DNA of 64,000 nucleotides from Zychaea mexicana (GCF_025766255.1 NW_026516685.1:310001-374000); one strand, 5' to 3'. Shown: positions 11,884 through 23,077, numbered from the stretch's first letter. Made by a program: numbers and translations. Notes: a model not told the origin generated them from the letters alone.

Positions 11884-12261
11884 TTATAGATTTAAAATAG
11901 ACAAAGCACTATAGTTAGAATTTGCCCAGAAAATATTGAGGAACACTTACTGGGAAGCGCTATATTTCAGGATGCTCTTGATCCGGTATATGTCCTAGCA
12001 TGTGGAAGAAGATGATAATGTTCCCGCTTGCCACAAATTTTGACCTTTGTCAGTAAACTTGACTCCAATAAGTCCTCCACGTAGTATAACTCTTGAGGCA
12101 GTTCGAGTACAGTTTCTATATCAATACATTGAACGACGGTGATTCCAAGCAGCACCAGAATCGCCCTGACGCGGTTTTGGAGATGCTTTAAATTAGAGCT
12201 CAATGTTCATAGTGATACTGCTACTAATCAACACTGTAACTCACAGATCTGGGTCCGCCAT
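11884..12261 (-). CDS. Candidate four-exon small protein with very short introns
   Basis: Model: exons 12245-12261, 12045-12198, 11951-11994, 11884-11908, giving 79 residues starting MADPDLSNLKHLQNRV. The three introns are only 46, 50 and 42 nt. The last has a perfect GTAAGT donor and a TTCTAAC branch-like motif seven bases before its terminal AG. All junctions keep frame and remove the stops found in the unspliced sequence. Exon 2 has coding-like composition with mixed charged and hydrophobic residues, and no membrane segment or known domain. I do not recognise the protein. The first intron ends in GAG rather than the usual CAG/TAG, which lowers confidence. Confidence 0.35.
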
Positions 12262-13009
12262 ATTCAACGACGACAGTTACCATTTGACGACGACACTATG
12301 TCCTTTCCGACAAAGACTTTGCAGATTTATGTAAAATAATAATTCTTGTGCTGTTTATGTGAGTATCCCAAAGGACGTCAGTGTTTCGATATTTGCTATA
12401 CACTGCTTGGTCACTGTTGTGCCGACAGTACACGCCCGATGCGGCTTCTACTTTCATAGAATGTATTCGTGATGTTTGTTATGTAGCTGCAACGCTGCCA
12501 TGTTATACATGACAGCTGCACGTTGGGCCAAATACCGGGCAATAAAAATCCACTGTCCGACATGAACAGGAACACGCGTATGCACACACATACAGCTTTT
12601 TTTTGTGTCAAAAAGGGAGAGAGGGTCTTTCTATTCAACAACGGAAGAAAGGAGTATTCTCACCTTATTTCTTTTCTCTCTTCTGGCACAGAGACTGTAT
12701 CATATAGAGTGGTGCGAGGTGATCCCTTTTGTGAGAAAATAGTGACGAAAAGGGGTACACAAGCATTTCTGATATACAAGGAAAGCATATGGTAACCAAA
12801 AAAAAAATAGTCTGTGCTTTCGCTCAGTTTTATACTTTTGCAAACCACTGCCACAGCCATACCTTACCACCACCGCTTCCGTTTACCACAGTCCTCTCCG
12901 TCCTCTTTTGATTTTATTTTACCGTAAACGCTCCTAATAGCTCCTATTTTACGCCTTTCTAATTGATCCTTCTGGCCAAATTGAATCTAGTCATCTTGAC
13001 GAGCGTTAC
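12262..13009. other. Intergenic upstream of the 867-residue protein
   Basis: No gene supported. Pyrimidine-rich sequence at 12880-12990 precedes the ATG at 13010 and probably forms its core promoter and leader. Confidence 0.45.
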
Positions 13010-15613
13010 ATGACAACGGCACCGACGACACAGACGACTACAGCCACGGAAGAAGCGCCTGTCCAAGACGACAATTTCAATAAGTCCAAAGACGACGACG
13101 ACAACGACGACGACGACCATTCCGTTAGTTTTTCGTCACATGTGAGGAACACAATCCGTCTTTTCTTTCCCCTAGCAAGCCAAAGTTTGTGTATTTTCAC
13201 AGACAACGACAACGAGAACGAACAGCAGCAAGAAAAACAACAACAACAGCAGCAGCGCCTTTCTGCAGCAAGAACAGCAACTGCGCGTGGCATTCATAAT
13301 TCGTATCTATTCCTTACTACGCCCATATCACCGTCGGTAGTAACGACAGCAACAACAACAGCAACAGTAACAACAGCCACAGCAGTAGCAGCAGGATCCG
13401 ACAAAGAACGTTCGTTAAACAAAGCGTATCCAGCAGCACCACCAGCACCGAAACTACTCACTCCCACCACTGCTGATGTAATCCAGCAACAGCAGCAGCA
13501 GCAGAAAATAGAACAAACATCACCGCTGTCACCGACGTCATATGTCCCAATTGAATCACCTGTTACTATAAAAGAACCAGAAGAATCGATCATTGCTCTT
13601 TCTCCCTCTCCCATCCAACCTACCGCTGTCACTACTGTTTTTGATTTTAAGCAACAACAAAAAGGTCAACCGCCATCATCGCCTCAAGAAAAGGAAGAAG
13701 AAGACCACCAACAAGGAGAACCCAGAACCCCCGTTTGTCCCTTTGTAGCTTCGATACCCATCACCGAATCCATATCTTCAGAAGCAACATCGGATACAGA
13801 CGCTATACCCTATCCTGTAACATCCACACGCACATCTAATCAGCAGCAGAAACAGCAAAAAGAACGACAAGAGGGTTTGCCAGCCACTGCAATTGTCAGT
13901 GATCGATCACTCTCACCTAAAAGTTTTGAAAGTCACGACAAAGACACCAGCGACAGTAAAGACCACGAGGAATCGTGTACAGTATCTGATCCATTGCCAC
14001 AAGAGCAAACAGCTGAATCCACTTTCTACGCTTCAGCATCTAATCCACACGAGTCTGTTCCATCCTTCAAAGACGGACAAGGATCCATTGCAATCGCTGA
14101 AGAAACGCCAATTCTACCACCTGTTATAGAAAAAGAATCAGTGGCCGAAGAAGGATCGTGCGGTTCCATTGAAAACAAGACACCATCCGAGGAGTTGTTA
14201 CCTGTTGTACCAGAACAAAACCCCATTTTATCTTCTGAAGAGACGATCAGAACTATAGAAGAAGACGAAAAAGAGAAAAAGGAAGAGTCAGTTGTTTCAA
14301 CTTTTATCGATACGAAACTAGAAGCTTTTGACGACAGCGACAAATCCGACCTTGAAGACGAACAAGCAGATATACTTGCCGAACTAGATACACCCAGACC
14401 TACCGTTTCTGAACAGCAACAACAACAGCAATTAGAAGAAGTCTCGACAGTCCTTGACAGCAACAACACACCAGCTATTGTTGCACTTCCGTCACCATCT
14501 ACCTCAGCCAGCAGAATCCCAGTCCGTAAATCCAACTCAACGCCCATGGCTGCAGATAAACGCACACGGTCATCGACCAGTAGTGCTAATAACGACGGGA
14601 TACCCGCAACAACTCGAGCAACCGCTTCATTAACATCCCGACTCAGGACAACGACATCAACGGAATCAGCAAAAAGGTCATCTTCTGCAGCCAGATTGCA
14701 AGATCCCAAGTCCAACAAACTGGCATCAACCATGGGGTTAGTACGGCCTACGTCACCATCATCCACATCGCCAAAGCTTGCCGCTGTAGCTCGATCCGCT
14801 TCTCCTTCAGGATTTCGACCATCATCTCCAGCTTTGAATCGATCTTCTGCTGCTGCTACTGCTGCCCGTGCTGCTTTACCACCGCGACCTTCTTCACCTG
14901 CTTTGCGATCATCGGCTGCTGGAATTCCACGACCATCATCGCCCATGGGATCACCGAGACCATCATCTCCTGCACCATCAAGATCACGTAATAGCAGTAC
15001 TACTGTTAGCAATGGTAGCAGCAGCAGCAACAACAACGCGCACAGTCGACTGACATCATCCAGAGTACGCGAAGCGGATGTACCAATGTCTAAGCGAAGT
15101 ACTGGAAAGGAAAGCAAAGTCAAAGACGCAGATGAGGCAGAAGATGAGGAGGAGGAGGAAGATAAGGCACCGCCTCGATTGACCATGGCAGAAAAAAGGC
15201 GACGGGAAGCAAAACGAGCACAACAGATTAAAATGTGGCGAGTGCGAGAAGAACGAGAAGCCCGAGAAGCACGGACGATTGCCAGAAGAAAAATGATGGA
15301 AGAAGGGGCAAACGAAGTTAGGCGGCGACGGCAAATGGCAGCAGCAGCAGCAAACAATGGGAAAACAACCTCTACATCTTCACCATCATTCGCATCATCA
15401 TCATCATCATCATCATCACCAACAAGAACAACAGCATCATCGGCATCATCTACAACAAACAGTACTAGTGTAACAAGTATTACTACTGCATCATCTCCAA
15501 AACAACTGACATCCCCTCGACGTGCAGTCAAGTTTAATCTCAAGCGTAATAAGGTCATTGAAATTACTCAACCAAACAGCAGCAGCAGTACCACCACGAG
15601 CAAACCAGTGTAA
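13010..15613 (+). CDS. Large low-complexity protein with SxIP motif and C-terminal basic coiled coil
   Basis: One uninterrupted frame of 867 residues. The N-terminal two thirds are disordered: Asp runs (residues 27-36), several Gln tracts, Thr/Ala-rich and acidic stretches. A Ser/Pro/Arg-rich block follows (about 495-690) with repeated RPSSP units. It contains SRIP at 501-504 next to basic residues, which is the SxIP consensus used by proteins that bind EB1-type microtubule plus-end factors. Residues about 725-785 are a highly charged helix (AEKRRREAKRAQ, then REEREAREARTIARRK) likely to form a coiled coil or to bind microtubules or nucleic acid. A microtubule-associated role is inference only. 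A possible 34-nt intron near 13142-13175 is not needed because the frame is open. The strand-opposite 510-codon frame is a shadow of the repeats. Confidence 0.8.
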   Translation: MTTAPTTQTTTATEEAPVQDDNFNKSKDDDDNDDDDHSVSFSSHVRNTIRLFFPLASQSLCIFTDNDNENEQQQEKQQQQQQRLSAARTATARGIHNSYLFLTTPISPSVVTTATTTATVTTATAVAAGSDKERSLNKAYPAAPPAPKLLTPTTADVIQQQQQQQKIEQTSPLSPTSYVPIESPVTIKEPEESIIALSPSPIQPTAVTTVFDFKQQQKGQPPSSPQEKEEEDHQQGEPRTPVCPFVASIPITESISSEATSDTDAIPYPVTSTRTSNQQQKQQKERQEGLPATAIVSDRSLSPKSFESHDKDTSDSKDHEESCTVSDPLPQEQTAESTFYASASNPHESVPSFKDGQGSIAIAEETPILPPVIEKESVAEEGSCGSIENKTPSEELLPVVPEQNPILSSEETIRTIEEDEKEKKEESVVSTFIDTKLEAFDDSDKSDLEDEQADILAELDTPRPTVSEQQQQQQLEEVSTVLDSNNTPAIVALPSPSTSASRIPVRKSNSTPMAADKRTRSSTSSANNDGIPATTRATASLTSRLRTTTSTESAKRSSSAARLQDPKSNKLASTMGLVRPTSPSSTSPKLAAVARSASPSGFRPSSPALNRSSAAATAARAALPPRPSSPALRSSAAGIPRPSSPMGSPRPSSPAPSRSRNSSTTVSNGSSSSNNNAHSRLTSSRVREADVPMSKRSTGKESKVKDADEAEDEEEEEDKAPPRLTMAEKRRREAKRAQQIKMWRVREEREAREARTIARRKMMEEGANEVRRRRQMAAAAANNGKTTSTSSPSFASSSSSSSSPTRTTASSASSTTNSTSVTSITTASSPKQLTSPRRAVKFNLKRNKVIEITQPNSSSSTTTSKPV

Positions 15614-16164
15614 TCAACCGTTCTCGTAATTTATTTAAATAAAAGACAATGCCATTTTATTGCTCCTTGTGTAACGGCCGTAGCATGTACCATACATCAT
15701 ATCACATCATTTCTCTCACAAATAAAGAGGATCATCCTCCTGGTCAGGTGACTACATACAGTTATATCTGGCTTAATGCCAATGACGACTGATAAGCAAC
15801 ACTGGGGTGGCAACCCACTTAAATCAGATCCGCACCAGCAGGGCCGTATAAACATACATACACTTTTCCTTATGACATGACAAGGTCGGGCAAAAGAAGC
15901 ATAGAGATAACAGTAGTCCAATGTGTTTTATATATACCAGTACTTTATTTTTTGTCGTGTTTTCTTTTTTTTTTTCTACGCTAGTACAGCAATATGTATA
16001 TACATCTGTGTCTGGTATAAGAAGAGGGTACTTTTTATAGGGAAGAGGGGGTAAGGTGGGGGGGGAGAGGTAAACGTCAAAGAAGCAATGACGTAGCAGC
16101 TATGGACAGTTGTTGTCTGGAGTACAACTAAAGAAGAAAGTAGGGATAATGTGTCTTTTCTTGA
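15614..16164. other. Convergent 3' region
   Basis: Region between the ends of the 867-residue gene and the H2A gene. It holds AATAAA at 15638 for the plus-strand gene and G-rich and T-rich runs (16041-16066 and 15965-15976). No gene supported. Confidence 0.5.
15638..15643 (+). terminator. AATAAA polyadenylation signal
   Basis: A canonical hexamer 25 bases after the stop codon of the 867-residue ORF. Confidence 0.5.
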
Positions 16165-16587
16165 TTACAATTCCTGAGATTGGCCCTCCTTCTTGCGCGA
16201 CTTGGCAGGAAGCAGCATGTCATGGATATTGGGGAGGACACCACCTTCAGAGATAGTGACGTGTTGGAGCAGCTTGCTCAACTCCTCATCGTTCCAGATA
16301 GCCAGCTTGAGATGACGTGGATTGATTCGCTGTCGTTTGTTGTCGCGCGCAGCATTACCAGCCAGCTCGACGATTTCAGCAATAAGGTACTCAAGGACGG
16401 CAGCAATATAGACGGGCGCAGAGCTACCGATACGCTCAGCATAACGGCCCTTGCGCAGGGAGCGGTAGAAGCGAGCGACAGGGAATTGCAAGCCGGCCTT
16501 GGCAGCACTAGTTCTGGGCTTCTTCACAGTAGTGCTGGTCTTGCCACCAGTAGTGGAGCCTTGAGCAGAGAATTTGGCAGTGGGCAT
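16165..16587 (-). CDS. Divergent histone H2A family protein with SQEL tail
   Basis: Intronless frame of 140 residues from the ATG at 16587. The histone fold is clear: [44 protein letters not shown] and GGVLPNIH. The acidic-patch residues (LEY, AEI, VEL, NDEE) are kept. The protein ends SQEL, the phosphorylatable SQ motif used by fungal H2A/H2A.X in DNA damage signalling. Several usually invariant positions differ: PVARFYR instead of PVGR-x-HR in the first helix, RINPRH instead of RIIPRH, and AIWND instead of AIRND. The N-tail lacks the usual Gly/Lys start. It is not paired with an H2B gene. A variant H2A is therefore more likely than the bulk core histone. An upstream in-frame ATG (16674) would add 29 non-histone residues and is not preferred. 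Confidence 0.88.
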   Translation of the reverse strand: MPTAKFSAQGSTTGGKTSTTVKKPRTSAAKAGLQFPVARFYRSLRKGRYAERIGSSAPVYIAAVLEYLIAEIVELAGNAARDNKRQRINPRHLKLAIWNDEELSKLLQHVTISEGGVLPNIHDMLLPAKSRKKEGQSQEL

Positions 16588-16688
16588 TGAGAGACAGAAA
16601 GAGAGAGCGCGCAGTAGGATAAAAGAGGCTCTTTTTTTTTGTTTGGTTCGAAGGAAAGAAAGAGGCATGGCCACGTCAAATGCACTCT

Positions 16689-16697
16689 CTTTTTATG
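16689..16697 (-). promoter_or_regulatory. TATA-like element of the H2A gene
   Basis: On the minus strand CATAAAAAG lies about 100 bases upstream of the H2A ATG. A CCAAT-type box (GACCAATCAC, 16728-16737) lies between this gene and the divergent TMEM164 gene and could serve both. Confidence 0.45.
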
Positions 16698-16909
16698 CGG
16701 TTTGACATTTGGGATGATCCTCTGACAGACCAATCACAGTGAGTGAAATGACAGGTTTCAGAATTGACAGCACCCAGGCACCGGAGATTCAAGGCCTCGC
16801 TCTCTTTGCCTTCCCTTTCTGCACATTATTTGGGGTGTGTGCGTGCCTGAAAAATATAAACAATTTTTGCTTTGTGCTGTGTTGCGTTTGTCTACCCTCC
16901 TTCTCCGAG

Positions 16910-18048
16910 ATGGCTCCAGTAATTAGTCTTTTACGCACTGTTTGGGATCCCGTAGCCATTCGTCTGGAACGATTGGTGCGAAAGATTGCTGCCGAGCTCC
17001 CCATTGACAATGACTGGAGTCAATCCGTCAAGGGATCGTGGTAAAGTATCTTAATAGCAAGAACTTTGAACTTGTTTTATATTCTATGCGAGGGGAGAAT
17101 GCATGCCTAACGAAAGAATGGTGGTTGATAGGTACGTCCACCCACGACAACACGCCATTGAAATTGTTTTCCTATCGAGTGCCTTTGCGTCTGCAGCATC
17201 CTATTTTTTCATGCGAGCGCTCGGCCCTGGCACCTTGAACTTCAAGCTCCTGACATCCTTTGTCCCATCTACCCCGGCCAGTTGGGGCGAGAAGCTCTTG
17301 CTTGGCTCACTGATTGGATCCTTGGGACTGACACTGACACACAAGCTGATCCGAGGCACCGGTCTGTTTATGCTCCAGCCATGCCATATGGGCGCACTCT
17401 TGCTGATATCGGTCATGTCTGCCCCTGAGAAGATTGTGTCCAAGATCCTGTTCAATATTTACTTGCATACCCAGTGGGGAGGTTATGCTGCTTTGGCATT
17501 CCCGGATTTACGTGGTCACGATTTGTTCCTGGAGACCTTTAATTTTTTTGCCGGTAAGGTTTGGCGTGGATAAACAATGAGCTTTTTGGTGTCAACAAAA
17601 AAAAAGTTGCGGAGTTCAACCGGGGAAGAAAAGGCTGACAATCATGTGTGAATTTAGAGCACATTTTGATTTTGGCTGCGCCGGTCTATATGATCTACAG
17701 TGGCCGCTACCTCGTCTTGCCTGCATCCCCTAACATGGCCATGTTGTCGTTCTTTGTCTATGGTTTCTTCCACTCGCCGCTGTTGCATGCTTGTGCCCTT
17801 CGATCTGGCTTGAACTTGAACTACCTTTTTGCACCACCACCGAGTAAGTACTGTTATCCCACTATTCTATGGATTGCCGATATTATGCTCACTGTCGTTT
17901 TGATCAAATAGTCAAAATCTTGATTAAGCTTGGTCCCATGTATCGTACTGCCATGTACGGAACTGCGCTGGTCGCCATGTTTGCTACTCGTTATTTACTA
18001 GTCGGTGGTATCATGTCCGTCTTGCCTCGCAAGACTTTGTATTTGTAG
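16910..18048 (+). CDS. TMEM164: TMEM164-family membrane protein (putative acyltransferase)
   Basis: Exons 16910-17040, 17132-17553, 17658-17843, 17912-18048 join in frame to 291 residues with about seven hydrophobic segments. Family hallmarks seen: LQPCH (C128, H129), an EH-I-L motif (H186) followed by PVYMIYSG, and LNLNYLFAPPP. In human TMEM164, as I recall the literature, the Cys and His needed for transacylation are C123 and H181. The same 58-residue spacing is kept here. TMEM164 acts in the ER-type membrane system in ether-phospholipid remodelling; that this fungal protein does the same is inference. Introns are 91, 104 and 68 nt with GTAAAG, GTAAGG and GTAAGT donors. It is divergent from the H2A gene and convergent with TYW1. 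Confidence 0.85.
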
Positions 18049-18669
18049 AAACCTTCTCGTCTTCATTTTGATTTTGTCTGTTTTTTTTCTTCTTCTTTCT
18101 CTTTGCATGTAAACCTTATCCAATTTCCTGCATTTGCATTGTTCTCCTATTACTATTTGTTAATTACTTTACATTTTTCTATTCCAGAAAAGCATTTCAT
18201 ACATATCAAAAAAGTACTATTATTAATAAGAATTGATGTGTTATTTTCTTGACAATATTTGCTATGTACCTTTTTATAATATCAAAATTAGAACAGATAC
18301 GCTCTGCTCTTTCTCTCTGGTATGACCATACAAAGCAAACCGACAACCAGTGAAAACAAGCGGCGCGCTTGTCTATAAGTTACTTATGGGCTGGTCGAGT
18401 AGTATGGTGTAATGATGATTTTGGGTACATATGTCAGATAATGATGTAAGTGCACGAGTAGCTGTGGATAGCATGTATGCCTACTTGCAATTTTGTTAAA
18501 TGCCAACGATCGCAAGGCCAAAATATACTTTACATCATGTCATATATACGCATCGCCAAAAGTGCAACACACACTTTAAAATCTCTGAGAAAAAAGAACA
18601 TGTTGCTTTTATATGATCAAGAACAATAAAGGGGGAAAATATACAAATAAAGGATAGCTTTTTCATCGT
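18049..18669. other. Convergent 3' region between TMEM164 and TYW1
   Basis: AT-rich sequence with several AATAA-type motifs on both strands. No gene seen. Confidence 0.5.
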
Positions 18670-21023
18670 CTATGATGCAGCAGCAGCGGTAGAGGCAGTA
18701 GTAGCACCAGCAGTATTATTCGCATCTACCACCTTTCGGTTCTTACGATAGAATCGAGTTTCCTCTGGATCAAATCCACCTGCGTCCGATCCAAACACAG
18801 CCCAGTCTGGAGTCTTGGCCACATAATCCATGCTAGTAAATGGCTTGCCGCTTCGGACCAACTCAAAGAACTTTGGATAATCAATATGCGTGTGCCACTC
18901 GCCGTTGATCTTGAAATCCTTCTGGGCGATCAAAATGGAGCATGAATGAGCGTGCTCGCAGGCCAACTCGTATCCACCGCCCAACTTGTCACACAGCTTT
19001 TGACAGAAATCCACGACTTCATGATGATAAGGTACGTTGGCCATGGTCAAGTTGCTTGCACCGCTATAGCCACAGTAGGTCACGCCCTTCACTTCAATGA
19101 ACGAAGGTCGACCGCGTCGTACGAGTTCTACATAATTATCCAGCTCTTCGGTATTGTGGTCTTTGACGAGTGTCAAACGGTATACGGTGCGTTGGCCCTT
19201 GTCGGCCAGAGCCTCTAAACTGTCAAGGAATCGTTCCCAAAAGTCTCGAAAGAGGGGTCGGTCGATCTTTTTCAATCCTTCTCTGGTACCGGCGTCGATA
19301 CTGACGTACAGCTGCGTCACAAGTTCCATTTCAGCAATCTTGTCTGGGAATTGTGCGTTGGTCACCAAGAAGGAGGAAATGTTCTGTTCGTGCAAGAGTT
19401 TGACAAATTCATTGATGTGTGGATACTATTAAAGTTTTTACTGTCAGTGTTCATATCTCCTGATAATTACTACTACTTCAAGAAACAGGGTGGATGTTAT
19501 CACTTACAAAGATTGGCTCACCCACAAGCGACAAAGCGCAATGGCGGATAGTAAATGCCTCTTGGAATCGATCTGCCTTGACACCGGGAACACCCTTCAA
19601 TTGTTTGATCATCTTGTAATGGTTTTCCATAGCACCATCCAAAATAAATTTCGGGTCATCCACCTTCCATCTCCTTGAGAGTTGTCATGGATTGATATCA
19701 GTGACTATCCGCATACACAAACCCCGATAAAAGTGAACTCGTAAGATAGAGAAAAAAGAACTTACCACTTGGTACCGACAGGGTTTGTGTGATGGCGCCA
19801 GCAGAAAACGCACTTGTTGGCGCATGCTAATGAGGGAGTAGTCTCCATGCAGAGATGGCTCTGAATACCATAGAAACTGTGCTTGTAACAGAAACCTCGA
19901 CCGCGCAAAGCACTCTTTGTCCATCGACAAATCTTGACGCCACTGTGGGTGCCGACAATCTTGTATCCTTGCTTGGTCAAATTCTTGTGAAGCATTGGCG
20001 AAACCATAGCACGTGGCTCGAACTTCTTGACCACTTCACCGCTTTCATTGTCATTACCAATTGTGCGCTTGGCCTTGGCTTGTGCCGTCTCGAATTCTTG
20101 TTCTTCACGTTCACGGTTCACCTTGGCTGCTCTGAGCTTGCCTGCCATTTTACCCATATCTTCCACATCCAGCATTTCGTCGCCAGACCCTGTGCCATCG
20201 ACATCAATTCCGGATGATTCTTCGGACTCCTCCTCTTCCTCCTCGACGTCTGATCCATATTCGACTTGAGCAGGCGAGAATTCAAGCGATTGTTTGTCTT
20301 GGAGTTCATTGATAAACTGACGGCACCATTCGTCGAATTGAGCCTTTTGATCTGAGTTCTTGTCACATGCACCCAATGGATAGATACGTGTGGCGCCCAA
20401 TTGACCTAGCCATTTGTCGATCTGTTGCGCTGCCACATTGAATTCGTCGCCATAGGCGGAGTCACCCAAACCACATACGGAGTAACGAAGTTTTTGCAAT
20501 GCTAGACGGTCAACTCGCCAATCGTATCGTAAATCACGCAACCACTTTGTAAACCTAGCACATTTAAATGGTAACATTTTGTTATTCAAATGTTTCATGA
20601 AATTCTTAACTGAACACATATAATTTGATTCATATTTCGCCCTTACCAATCCAAAGGTCCTTCAACGTTGTAGGTAGACAGCAAGAAAACACACACGGAC
20701 GTTTCGGTCAACAAATCGTCGTTATCATATTCGGTAATGTCAACCAGTTGTAGTTGCTTGATGCTGATATTCTTTTCCGCTACAAGTTGTCTTTCCAACT
20801 CAGCTGCAAAAGTTTTAGCTGTGCCGGTCAAACTGGAATAGATCACCTTTAAGGATTCGATTTCGTTAACAGTAGCAGTTGCTGTTGCTGGCGCGGATTG
20901 TTGTTTGCAGCATGTTCCACCCACTGAACCGGAACAAGCACACGATCCATCGTTCGATGCGTCTGGATCGATAGCTAGCATGCTTGAGAAGCCATTGAGA
21001 AGGCTGTTGACGATGCTATTCAT
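18670..21023 (-). CDS. TYW1: tRNA 4-demethylwyosine synthase TYW1
   Basis: Exons 20647-21023, 19766-20554, 19508-19673, 18670-19425 give 695 residues; all junctions are GTAAG-type and in frame. The known reaction condenses N1-methylguanosine-37 of tRNA-Phe with pyruvate carbons by radical SAM chemistry, the second step of wybutosine synthesis. Domains: a short N-terminal segment, a flavodoxin-like FMN domain (about 60-235) with SSLTGTAKTFA and STYNVEGP, and an acidic/Glu-rich linker. The radical SAM domain carries C370-x3-C374-x2-C377 (CANKCVFC) for the 4Fe-4S cluster, followed by WRHHTNPVG. The C-terminal TYW1 region has KHCALSLVGEP-like and IEVKGVTYCG blocks and ends in an Ala/Thr-rich tail. 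The protein looks complete and functional. Fungi and animals carry the flavodoxin fusion, archaea do not. Confidence 0.95.
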
Positions 21024-22083
21024 TGTTTAAATTGAAGGTCTTTCGTTTGTCCACCAGTCAACGAAGCTTGAGAAAGAGGGAGTGGGGGTGAAGAGAGTTG
21101 CCACCAGAGGAAATGAAGAAAAAGTCCGTGACGGCGCAACCCGGGGATCTCACTGGCTCGGTGTTACAGTGGTGCCAGACTAGGTTTCACATCGACAGCA
21201 GTAACCAGGTACAGTACCTTCAATCGTCCACATCAAATATATTATGCTTTTATTTAGAGCTAGTATGTTCAAGCGATTGCACACAAGCTGTGATTATTAT
21301 TTTTTTACATACAAAAGCTATTCGCAATAGTCTACAACTTTTGCTATAGAGCCACCCCAGTTTTTTAAAATTCTAGAACAGAACTGAAAGAATATTTTCG
21401 ATTAACAACGGACACAAGCGCGACAAGTAGATTAGCAACACGTTCAAATTATCAATCGACCTGGAGAATATTACTACCATACTGTATAGATTTGGTATGT
21501 ATAGTGGAGATAACAATCTGAACATCAGAGCGAGAACTATTTACCATCCACATCAATGGTTGTGTATTTAGAACAAAAAGAAAAAGCTAATCTTTCGCGC
21601 AACAATAGTTGCTACGTCGTCCCCATGTACATTATTTATTCAAAGAAACTTTTATCATTGTTATTTGACGAATGTTGATATGTATTTACTCCAGGGTAAT
21701 TAACTTCTACTACCAGTATTGTGTGCTTGATGGCCTACTACCTAACGTAAATGAAAGTTGATATTTACTAAAAAAAAAGCTTCTCACGAATACCAGCTCT
21801 TTCGTACGCTGAATTCCGAAGTTAAAGGTAACTAAGAAATGCAAGGTACATCAGGCATCGCTCTTTAATGTTTTCTTGCTATCAGATAATATAGGAGTGT
21901 TCGGCCATGAAGAAGTACACCCAAGGAGCCAAAGGTTCAACGCATGCTATTTCATTACAAAGGTCTTTAATTGTATCAATAACAGTTATAGTACAAGTTT
22001 CGAGAAAAGAGAGCACCAGCAGCCGCCCGCCAGCAATGTGTAGTTTGTTTCTCAGCATTGTTTTTGTATAGAGGATTGATTAT
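21024..22083. other. Upstream region of TYW1, no gene supported
   Basis: AT-rich. Short frames (for example 21098-21349) show no family resemblance. The TYW1 promoter should lie in the first few hundred bases. Confidence 0.45.
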
Positions 22084-22698
22084 ATGAAGCGGACAAATGA
22101 GATGCGCAAAAACTCCATCCAACGCAATGGCGATGGAACGAACAAGTCGTTGGCTCGGTTGCCTTATTTGCTAAGTCATGCTCTATCATACGATGGATGG
22201 GATTGGTGCTATCCACCGGTATCTGATATGCTGTGTACTATACTGCTAGCAGCATAGATCGACACTACAAAGAATTTTAACAAGTGATGGGACTAAAGAA
22301 CATGTAGACTACCAATGTACGCCATCGAAGAAGGTAAGAGGGAAGCCTTCGCAATTAAATCGAGCATACAGGTTACAAAAATAGATTGGTTTTTGTTGCT
22401 TTAGCATAAATTGGAATATGTGGTCAAGCCCCGCAAGCAAGAAGTCGACTCGTACGACAAGGCCTCTCTCTCCAGCTTTCCAGAAGACTTTAGGTTCATC
22501 CTCATGGATGAGGGAACAGGGGTCATCACGTATGACGGCAACGCCGCAATGAAAGAGCGGGAACGGGTGTACGCCTGCCAGGTGGTCTACGCTTTCAATA
22601 AGAACGGTCACCAGCGGCTTTACAATATGTTATTTAAGATTAGCAGTGCTTGTATTCGGAATTGTGTTTCCTTTCGTCTCTTCTTTCTGAAATCATAG
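22084..22698 (+). CDS. Candidate spliced gene or gene remnant, unknown family
   Basis: The best-supported part is an exon 22250-22333 and an exon 22405-22698, separated by a canonical 71-nt intron (GTAAGA donor, pyrimidine tract, TTTAG) and joining in frame. The second exon is richer in G/C and codon-biased compared with its surroundings, and reads as a soluble, charged protein (HKLEYVVKPRKQEVDSYDKA onwards). An upstream ATG frame from 22084 (48 codons) could join in frame only through a 31-nt intron, which is very short. I recognise no domain. This could be a small intact gene with a mis-modelled start, or a fragment of a transposed or decayed gene. The minus-strand frame across 22309-22611 is probably its shadow. 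Confidence 0.35.
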
Positions 22699-23077
22699 TA
22701 GAAGGGGAACTGTGCTCCTAATCAACATTCAAGTGTTTCTTTTTGACGTACGTATACCAACTTTAGGGAGGCAGTGGCAAAATAGAGCTCAATAGCAAAT
22801 TAATCCATAATATTTAACAGTAGAAAGCTAGACCGTAGTTCCGCGTTCATGGTGTGTGTATGTGTGTGTGTTGCAATTACAATTTGTAAAGTCAAAACCT
22901 TTCTACGTTGTGATGGGTGTCTTTTTTTATTCATGCGCATATGGAAATACGCGTAAAGAAAAATTTCTTGTGAGCTGAGTTTGTCGCGACTGTCCATCTC
23001 TTTCTCTCTCTCTTCCCCCTCGCACCCCCCGTATTTTACTTTGACACAGTAACAATTGGAAAAAACCCAAACCAACA

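Noticed and set aside
14026..15558. 510-codon minus-strand frame rich in Asp, Val and Ser
   Set aside because: It lies wholly opposite the 867-residue gene and arises from its ACA/TCA/CAG-type repeats; it has no independent domain.
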